Source: an uncultured beta proteobacterium (GTDB lineage: Bacteria; Pseudomonadota; Gammaproteobacteria; Burkholderiales; Burkholderiaceae_E). Taken from it: 64,000 bases of DNA. Of the stretch, positions 58,443 to 64,000 are shown piece after piece (positions within the stretch are counted from its first letter, which is position 1; every line of letters begins with the position of its first letter). Where the stretch lies: assembly GCA_903934295.1 (NCBI GenBank), contig CAIZNI010000020.1, positions 369,296 through 433,295 on the forward strand. Direction: 5' to 3'. Position numbers and translations under genes: made by a program. The notes under the pieces are model-generated. The model was not told the origin of the DNA. It ran no database searches and worked only from the letters and a program-made list of their open reading frames with translations.

Positions 58443-59294
58443 TCAGCTCTTGCGGTCGGCAGGACGCCTGGACACCGTTCGCTCACTCGCGCGCGAGCCC
58501 AGGGTTGCCTGGGCACCACTGGCGTTCTCGAGCGTGTGCACCATTGCCACGAGCCGGCTGCCCAGGTCGGCTGCGACGGCATCCGGTGACGCGAGCGACT
58601 CGTGTGTCGACACCGTGCAGTTGAAGACGAAGATCTGGTCGTGCAGACGGGAGCGCCACGGGGTGGCGACACTCAACCGATTCGGCAATCGGTGACCGAT
58701 GCTGATGCAGTACCCCTTATCGCGAAGCATGGCGACCGCTTCGTCTGCGCGACGCGCATATCGGGTGTACAGCTCAGGCTTGCTAATCCGGATGATGTTC
58801 AGCGCCTGCTGGCGTTCGACCGGATCGGCGAAGGCCAGCCAGGCATTGCCCATCGCACTGGCGAGCAATGGCGTCGACATGCCACGATCGATCGGCGGAT
58901 CCAGTTCGTCGAAATTGATAACAGCATCGAGGTAGACCATGTCCGTGTGATGCCTCGTCCCGAGACCGACCGTCCCGCGAATCGTCGACGCAAGCGACTG
59001 CATGAGCGGCCGCGCGATCTGGCGCAGGTGCAGGCTCGCCAGGAGCGGATAGCCGACGCGCAGCACGCCGGGCGAGAGCCGGTACTTCCTCATTCGCCGG
59101 TCATGCTCGAGGAAGCCGGTCTTGACCAGCGTGTAGGTGAGCCGCGCGACGGTGGCGCGGTCCAAAGCGGTCGCCGCGGCGAGATCGCCATTGCTCATGA
59201 ACTCGCTGGCCGGTCCGAAGGCCTGCAGCAGTTCTATCCCGCGGGCCAGCGTCCTGGCTAACTGCTTTTCCTTGTGGTCCCGGACCTCACTCAT
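58443..59294 (-). CDS. IclR-family transcriptional regulator (downstream copy)
   Basis: This 283-residue regulator has an N-terminal winged helix (LARGIELLQAF, then SNGDLAAATALDRATVARLTYTL) and an IclR effector domain. The latter includes GTVGLGTRHHTDMVYLD and MGNAWLAFADPVERQQAL. The tail beyond residue 260 is Arg/Ser-rich and ends 14 bases before the IS21 right repeat, so the insertion may have changed the original 3' surroundings. It overlaps the upstream IclR gene by 8 bases. Both probably controlled the Bug/dehydrogenase genes now on the far side of IS21. Confidence 0.9.
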   Translation of the reverse strand: MSEVRDHKEKQLARTLARGIELLQAFGPASEFMSNGDLAAATALDRATVARLTYTLVKTGFLEHDRRMRKYRLSPGVLRVGYPLLASLHLRQIARPLMQSLASTIRGTVGLGTRHHTDMVYLDAVINFDELDPPIDRGMSTPLLASAMGNAWLAFADPVERQQALNIIRISKPELYTRYARRADEAVAMLRDKGYCISIGHRLPNRLSVATPWRSRLHDQIFVFNCTVSTHESLASPDAVAADLGSRLVAMVHTLENASGAQATLGSRASERTVSRRPADRKS

Positions 59295-60063
59295 GATCGC
59301 GCCAGGCGGCCTCGACTTTTTGCGCGAGCTTCGCCAGGGCTTTCCCCAGGCGATCGAGCACGCCGGCCCGCACGAGCTCCGTCGGCAGTCCGGTGTTCAG
59401 GACCACCGTCCGCCCGGCCACGGACACGGCAAGCGGTGCGGCCACGGCCTGAAGGTCGGCATGCAGATCACCGGTGTTCACGCAGTAACCCCGGGTACTG
59501 ATGCTGGTGATCGATTCGCGCAGGGCGGGGGCGTACTTTCGCCAGTCGGACGGGAGGCTCTGGCGCAATTCATCGCAGACGCGTCGTCGCTCGGCTGGCG
59601 CCTGCGCCGCGAGCCATACACGGCCCATCGCGGTGCGCAGCATCGGCAAGCTCGCGCCCGCGTCGGCGCGGAACTCGGACCCTTCGAAGGAACGGCAACT
59701 GTCGATGTAGATCATGTGCAGGCCGCTTCTCATGCCCAATGAAACCGTGGTGCGATGGCGATCGGCGAACGCTTGCATCATCGGCAGCGCCACGTGCTGG
59801 ATGCGCAAATGCAGCATGAACGGGTAGCCAAGCGACACGGCACCCGGACCGATGCGGTACTGACGATCCGTCGAGTCGTAGTAGAGCAGACCCATCTCGC
59901 AGAGCGTGAAGGTCACGCGGCTGATGGTGGCGCGTGAAAGGCCCGTCCGGCGGGCGAGGGCCGCATTGGTCAGACCGGGTTCGTCCGCGCTGAACGCCAG
60001 CAGCACGCCCAGACCCGTGGCAAGGCTGCTGGCGAACATCTGGTTATCGCGTTTTCCGTCCAT
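59287..60063 (-). CDS. IclR-family transcriptional regulator (upstream copy)
   Basis: This second IclR regulator is about 258 residues from ATG 60063 (275 from 60114). The helix-turn-helix is seen in LTNAALARRTGLSRATISRVTFTL. The effector domain has TTVSLGMRSGLHMIYIDSC and MGRVWLAAQAPAERRRV. It is only distantly similar to its neighbour, so the pair is not a recent duplication. The 8-base overlap implies coupled translation and perhaps heteromeric control. AAGGA lies 15 bases before the 60063 ATG, which is loose spacing, so the start remains open. Confidence 0.87.
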   Translation of the reverse strand: MDGKRDNQMFASSLATGLGVLLAFSADEPGLTNAALARRTGLSRATISRVTFTLCEMGLLYYDSTDRQYRIGPGAVSLGYPFMLHLRIQHVALPMMQAFADRHRTTVSLGMRSGLHMIYIDSCRSFEGSEFRADAGASLPMLRTAMGRVWLAAQAPAERRRVCDELRQSLPSDWRKYAPALRESITSISTRGYCVNTGDLHADLQAVAAPLAVSVAGRTVVLNTGLPTELVRAGVLDRLGKALAKLAQKVEAAWRDHE

Positions 60064-60229
60064 GGCCGGGTCAGGCAATCCTTGTTGAGGCAGGCCGCCA
60101 TTGGCGAGCGCCATGGACCATCACGCCAACACGCGAGTGACCGCTTTCATCGTCGCGCAACTGTGCCAGACGGCACTGAAACGCCCGCAGGCCGCCGATC
60201 GGCGAGCGCTGCGGTGGTGGTCAGGTCGC

Positions 60230-60430
60230 TCAGGGTTCGACCTGCGGCTTTCTCATTGATTCGACACTCGGCGCGAACGGGTGCGCTGCGTGCGCCATGC
60301 GGCCCGGGGCCAGCCATGTCATCAACCTCACATAGAACTGCTCAGGATCAACCGGCTTGACCACAAAGTCTTCATCCCGGACGCGCAGTGATGAGGCCTC
60401 TTCGGGCCGGATAGCTACGACGAAGTGCAT
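60230..60430 (-). pseudogene. Possible receiver-domain fragment
   Basis: A 66-codon frame encodes DEDFVVKPVDPEQFYVRLMTWL, which resembles the last part of a response-regulator receiver domain (the conserved Lys-Pro before the final helix), as in hybrid sensor kinases. The phospho-acceptor Asp region and any kinase are missing. A short relic is the best reading, but the match is brief and could be chance. Confidence 0.35.
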
Positions 60431-60606
60431 GGCCCCGACGGGATAACGGCTTGGGGAGTGCTAAGTGGAATCGCGACGGCTAGCGCCGCGGTGAAGATCA
60501 ACGATACACGGGTGGATGTGTGCGAAAAGCGGCAATCAACTCCCGAAATGCGTATCAGCGGAGCAAACTCAGCCGCCGCAGGCCTCTCTCTGGAAAGAAA
60601 AAAGGC

Positions 60607-61338
60607 CTAATCGTTCAGAATAAACTTCTGACGCTCATTGAACACTTGTTGGCTTATGAGCCCCGCGTCGAACAATCGCTTCAGCTCCGTTAAACGCGCC
60701 TCTTTAGAATTCGCAGGCGATTGCTGATCAACGTTTTTAATAGCCCCAGCCTTCGCGCTCACTCTTAACGCGGGATTTGCAATCAATTGGGTCTGAAGCT
60801 TGTTCAACGCGTCTTGTGCTGCTCGTTTGCCGGACAAGCCGTGATCCGACACGAATTCACTGAACTCAGCCCTACCCTCTCCGACGGCCACAAAATTCGC
60901 GACCGTTGCTCCGGATGAGTCTTTAATATTGGTCGCGATATTGACGCCAAAAAGTGTAGGCGGGTAAGTAACGACGCTCGACGATGACGAACTCGTCGAG
61001 ATCAAGAACGATGCAGTCAATTCCGCTTCGCTCTTCCGGGGATCTCCTTCAGAGCTCAAACTGACAACGCCACTAAATGTATTGCTAAGCACGCGAAGCA
61101 AGCCCCCCTCAATGTCCCGGTAGGGTTTGTACTTGACACTATCCCCACCGCCGCCCGGAGTGGTAACTTCCTTCTCTATACTTTCCGAAAGGAAATACGC
61201 AATCCTCTTATTGAACTTCTCCGATGCACTCACTGTATTGATGGCAGTGGAGCTAGGGGCAATATTTATCGAATGAGCGCACCCCGAAATGATGACGGCA
61301 ATAGCAAGCGCAGCGAACGTCTTAGCTTTTTTTATCAC
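60607..61338 (-). CDS. SHOCT-domain lipoprotein A, 243 residues
   Basis: The product starts with a signal peptide and lipobox (ALAIAVIISGC, Cys20). The middle is Ser/Thr-rich with no recognised fold. The last 30 residues (EARLTELKRLFDAGLISQQVF) form a SHOCT domain, a short C-terminal helical motif common in membrane-associated proteins of unknown role. Codon use and base composition are clearly more AT-rich than the flanking genes, indicating acquisition. It follows lipoprotein B by 9 bases, so the two form an operon. The shared SHOCT tail suggests interaction or a common partner. Function is unknown. Confidence 0.8.
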   Translation of the reverse strand: MIKKAKTFAALAIAVIISGCAHSINIAPSSTAINTVSASEKFNKRIAYFLSESIEKEVTTPGGGGDSVKYKPYRDIEGGLLRVLSNTFSGVVSLSSEGDPRKSEAELTASFLISTSSSSSSVVTYPPTLFGVNIATNIKDSSGATVANFVAVGEGRAEFSEFVSDHGLSGKRAAQDALNKLQTQLIANPALRVSAKAGAIKNVDQQSPANSKEARLTELKRLFDAGLISQQVFNERQKFILND

Positions 61339-61347
61339 GATCGGCTC

Positions 61348-61920
61348 TCAGTTCGATTTAAGAATTTCACGCTGTTGATCGGCAAACGTCTCTGGACTAA
61401 TGAGACCTGCGTCGAAAAGCCTCTTGAGTTCTCTCAGCTTCTCTTCTGCCGTTTTGTTTTCCACATTAATTGCAGTTGAAACCACCGCCGACCTCTGCCT
61501 CTCCTCGGACTTGCTGCCACCCAGATCGAGTCTGTTCATTACAACCTGGAAGAGGGACGGATATTCGTATGCCGCACCCGAGGTGTGGTCGATTATCGCC
61601 CCGATACCTCCTCCCAATATTATATTCCCAAAAATTGCAGCCTTGGTAACCGAAACGATTGCATTGCGACCAGGCGAAAACTTTTCCTTGTTGCAGAGCA
61701 CCTGCATGTCGTCATTCGACCGATTCACTGTCACCGACCCGGGCGTCGTAACAAACCACTTGCCTTTATTATTTGTCAATTCGCAAGCGGCCCCCGAAAT
61801 TTCTGTACCGCCTTGCTCGCGAGCCTGGACTGAAACGGACTGCGTCGTCGATCCAGTGACTGACGCACACCCCGTCGCAAGACACGTCAGGGATAGAATT
61901 ATTACACTTAAGAGCTTCAT
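61348..61920 (-). CDS. SHOCT-domain lipoprotein B, 190 residues
   Basis: The lipobox is LSLTCLATGC (Cys18). The N-terminal half resembles small lipoproteins with a TTQSVSVQA strand and a Gly-rich hydrophobic stretch (GNIILGGGIGAIID) that may insert in the membrane. The C-terminal SHOCT motif (EEKLRELKRLFDAGLISPETF) is nearly the same as that of lipoprotein A. Base composition is AT-rich. The preceding bases are strongly AT-rich and could hold the promoter. It is the first gene of the pair. Function is unknown. Confidence 0.8.
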   Translation of the reverse strand: MKLLSVIILSLTCLATGCASVTGSTTQSVSVQAREQGGTEISGAACELTNNKGKWFVTTPGSVTVNRSNDDMQVLCNKEKFSPGRNAIVSVTKAAIFGNIILGGGIGAIIDHTSGAAYEYPSLFQVVMNRLDLGGSKSEERQRSAVVSTAINVENKTAEEKLRELKRLFDAGLISPETFADQQREILKSN

Positions 61921-62896
61921 GATTTGTTTGACCAGCCAAATGTAGTAGACGTTTTATATAAATTAAATCTAAATACCGAAGGATCGCACTGAATATCGCC
62001 TGGTAGCGCCAAAGAACCCGCAGCGCAAAACCACCCTTGCGACATCAAGAACACTCCCGCACCCGAATTAATAACAGACGTTTGCCTGTAGACAGCGCCA
62101 TTACCAACCCAAACGAAGAGCCGACTCAGGCAACAAAGCGCGACACGGGCCGCGCTCCTCGCCGACGCAGGGGTATCGCGCCTTCGAACACGTCGGCGCG
62201 ATAGTGCAATCGGCTTTGGTGAGTGAGCATAGGCGCCATTAGCGACTCAGGGAAGGCGACCATCTTCGCGCGTATCGAACGAGAGGGAGATAAAACGAAA
62301 TGCTCAACGTCCTTCCATAATACCCTGAGCATCACAGGCGCCACCCCGAAAAGAGGATACTTGTTGCACACCATTCTTTCCTTTCACGTGGCATTTCGCA
62401 CATGGCGAAAAGTTGCAACCAACATGCGAGTCGGACTTAGCAGGCGGGTAAGGCCTCTTGAGCGTCGATCGCAAGGCCAAGAATCGCCTATCTCTGACCT
62501 TATCTAAAGGCTCTTCCTTGCCAGCAGCCCACTTTCCTCTGCCCGCAAACCCTCAGACCCAGCCGACTCCAGCGGGACTTTGTCGCTCGGTCGCCTGAAC
62601 GGTCGCCGTTGGACATCACCGGGCCGCTTGAAAGGCCTAGTCGCGGACCGCTACACGCGGCAGCCCACGCAATAACAATCCTTGGCGCTCGAAGGTCTTT
62701 TCGATAACCGTCTGCCCTAGGATCACCGTGTTGACCTACAGTTCACCATCGCAGTTCGGGCGTCACTCTATCGGCAGGACGGCCACAGACTCACCGCTCG
62801 ACCATCAAGCAAGAATGCGACTCTGAAGCAGTGATTGCAGACCTCGCCGTCCTGGCAGGGCAGAACTGACCTTGCCTCGATTCCGCGTACACCTGC
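61921..62896. other. Gene-poor stretch between lipoproteins and IS3 tail
   Basis: The first 60 bases are strongly AT-rich (TTTATATAAATTAAAT), a likely promoter for the lipoprotein pair. The rest shows only short frames without recognisable products on either strand and no clear repeat, RNA gene or terminator. I see nothing further here. Confidence 0.6.
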
Positions 62897-62995
62897 CTAC
62901 GCGGCCTGGTGGCCGAGTTCCTTGCCCACCGGCGTCTGATAGCCGATCGACGAATGCCGTCTGAATCGGTTGTAGAAGCGCTCGGCCACTGCGTG
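62897..62995 (-). pseudogene. IS3-family orfB C-terminal fragment
   Basis: The minus-strand frame encodes AERFYNRFRRHSSIGYQTP followed by a short tail and stop. FYNxxRRHSSIGY is the hallmark end of IS3-type transposase OrfB. Everything upstream is missing, and at about 62998 the sequence changes to a DUF3501-like fragment on the other strand. Confidence 0.8.
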
Positions 62996-62998
62996 GGT

Positions 62999-63250
62999 AC
63001 CCGATGGTCGCCACTTCAAGGCGACGATCATGATCGAGTACCCGGATCCGGAGATCCGGCGCCGAGGGCTTATCGCCGATGCGGATCTCGAACGCGAGAA
63101 CGAGCGGAAGACCTCCTCGGTGCAGACCTCCTCGGTGCAATTCCTGCGCTTCGAACTGACCGAGGAGATGGCCGCCGCGCTCAAATACGGCGTCACCCTT
63201 GCGATCGGTGTCGATCACCCGCGCTACCGCGCGCGGGTCGCCAATGGCCC
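62999..63250 (+). pseudogene. Truncated DUF3501-family gene
   Basis: The plus frame reads VPDGRHFKATIMIEYPD, then SSVQFLRFELTEEMAAALK and GVDHPRYRARVA. This is the C-terminal half of DUF3501 proteins. The N-terminal half is absent where the IS3 tail begins, and the C-terminus runs into the end of the RidA-like gene. A 15-base tandem duplication (63111-63140) repeats the TSSVQ codons. No function is expected. Confidence 0.65.
63111..63140. repeat. 15-bp tandem duplication in the DUF3501 fragment
   Basis: ACCTCCTCGGTGCAG is followed at once by a copy differing only in the last base. It duplicates five codons. Confidence 0.85.
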
Positions 63251-63252
63251 GC

Positions 63253-63645
63253 TCAGGGCAGCACAGCGACCGCTTCGATCTCCACCTGGAGTGCGTCATC
63301 CACCAGCGCCGGCGCACCCACGATGGTGGCGGCAGGCTTGTGGTCGCCAAAGTGCTTGGCCCGGATGGCCCGGAAAGCCTTCACCCGCGCGGTGCTCATG
63401 TCGCGAAGAAACACGGTGATCTTCACGATGTGCTTGAACTCCGCACCGGCGGCGGCCAAGGCCAGACGCAGGTTCTCGAAGCACAGCTCCGACTGCTCCT
63501 CCAGGGTGTTGCCGATCACGTTGCCCTTCGGATCGTAGGCGACCTGCCCGGAGATGTAGAGGGTGCGGCCGCCGCCACTGATGGAAACCACCTGCGAGAA
63601 GCCGCCGGTGGACAGGGTCGGCGGATTGATGAATTCGACGTTCAT
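63253..63645 (-). CDS. RidA/YjgF-family protein lacking the catalytic Arg
   Basis: The 130-residue product starts MNVEFINPPTLSTGGFSQ at ATG 63645. Family motifs are TLYISGQVAYDPKGN, LEEQSELCFENLRLALAAAG, VKITVFLRDM and the final VEIEAVAVLP. Active RidA imine deaminases carry Arg in the PxR segment before the last strand; here it reads PAATIVG, so that Arg is Ala. It therefore belongs to a Rid subgroup without the classical 2-iminoacid deaminase site. The frame is open upstream to 63825 but that part has no conservation. It is isolated between insertion-sequence remains. Confidence 0.85.
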   Translation of the reverse strand: MNVEFINPPTLSTGGFSQVVSISGGGRTLYISGQVAYDPKGNVIGNTLEEQSELCFENLRLALAAAGAEFKHIVKITVFLRDMSTARVKAFRAIRAKHFGDHKPAATIVGAPALVDDALQVEIEAVAVLP

Positions 63646-63869
63646 GCAAGGCTCTTTGAAAAGGGATGAGGGGCTCGCCACCCCGAGAATCGCGGCCACA
63701 TCGGCGTCGGTGTCCCGCACGAACAGCGCCCGCAGATCGGGCGCCCTCTCGAAGGGCCGCCTAGGGGAGAGGATGGGAAATTCAAACACCATTTTGCTCG
63801 CCCCATCACCGTGCTGGCAAGGCACCTGATTGCGCTGGGAGCTGTCTTTTGCGGTTGGCTGTGTGGCGC

Positions 63870-64000
63870 GTCAATCTGGATGAGAGGCGCGCGACAATCT
63901 GGATGAGAACCGTGTCGCGGCGCGACCATCATGCCCGACATTTGTTTGTCGGGGGCCTTTGCTATCCGGCCGGTGGCGTGTCGTTGGTTTTGGGTACCCC
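63870..64000. mobile_element. Probable end of a second IS21-family element, continuing off the window
   Basis: GTCAATCTGGATGAGA starting at 63870 and CGACAATCTGGATGAGA from 63892 repeat the AATCTGGATGAGA box with a 23-base period. The layout (GTCAA-box, then CGACAA-box) and the period equal those of the left end of the IS21 element at 55957. Transposase genes would lie beyond the right edge. A hairpin, CCCGACA/TGTCGGG, is at 63934-63953. The 224 bases before it (63646-63869) show nothing. Confidence 0.6.
63934..63953. terminator. Hairpin inside the putative IS21 end
   Basis: CCCGACA and TGTCGGG form a perfect 7-bp stem with a 6-base loop, followed by GGCCTTT. It could stop transcription into or out of the element. 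Confidence 0.5.

Noticed and set aside
60575..60615. AGGCCT inverted repeat after lipoprotein A as a terminator
   Set aside because: The stem is only 6 bp with a 17-base loop and the T run lies inside the loop, unlike a terminator.
62126..62507. Two small opposed frames of 82 and 94 codons
   Set aside because: No family resemblance, no ribosome-binding site, and mutual overlap; treated as chance.

Overview
The window is 64 kb of high-GC chromosomal DNA. Its conserved blocks (hslV-hslU, Fur-CobW-DksA, xerC-DUF484-dapF, two LpxL-type acyltransferases-metK, ahcY-metF, glmU-glmS) and a SAH riboswitch point to a betaproteobacterium, most likely Burkholderiales. Genus is not assigned; this is inference from gene content and neighbourhood only.

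Layout. 1-5.8 kb: a partial DUF748/AsmA-like envelope protein, a 55-residue ORF, HslUV protease and a STAS-domain protein. 5.9-10.2 kb: a probable zinc block with a ZnuD-like TonB receptor facing a Fur/Zur regulator, a COG0523 (CobW-like) GTPase and a DksA whose zinc finger keeps only one cysteine. Related palindromes lie in front of the receptor and the regulator. 10.2-17.1 kb: rRNA methyltransferase, XerC, DUF484, DapF, two lipid A acyltransferases and MetK behind a structured leader. 17.1-21.6 kb: quinone oxidoreductase, an MBL-CitE-arginase operon and PdxH. 21.7-29.9 kb: the methyl cycle (SAH riboswitch, AhcY, TlyA, MetF) interleaved with c-di-GMP proteins: two DUF3391/HD-GYP-like paralogues, both with damaged HD metal sites, and an EAL protein with an apparently intact site. 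29.9-50.6 kb: housekeeping genes (5-formyl-THF cyclo-ligase, Slt, NDUFA9-like, Cca, methyltransferases, pteridine reductase, FolB, TtcA, DUF5117 protease, UbiB, a sodium:solute symporter, Dyp peroxidase, DUF6279 lipoprotein, GlmU, GlmS).

From about 52 kb the character changes. A collapsed IS3 remnant abuts a fused double acyl-CoA dehydrogenase. A Bug-type periplasmic receptor follows, then a complete IS21 element, then two overlapping IclR regulators. Beyond these lie a receiver-domain scrap, two AT-rich SHOCT lipoproteins, nearly 1 kb without genes, an IS3 orfB tail, a DUF3501 fragment, a RidA-like gene and what looks like the end of a second IS21 element running off the right edge. I read this as an eroded accessory region in which a catabolic operon (IclR-IclR-Bug-acyl-CoA dehydrogenase) was split by IS21 and cut by IS3.

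No tRNA, rRNA, CRISPR array, phage or recognisable defence system was found. The observations best worth following are the paired degenerate HD-GYP proteins, the shared palindrome of the zinc block, the metK leader and the two SHOCT lipoproteins.
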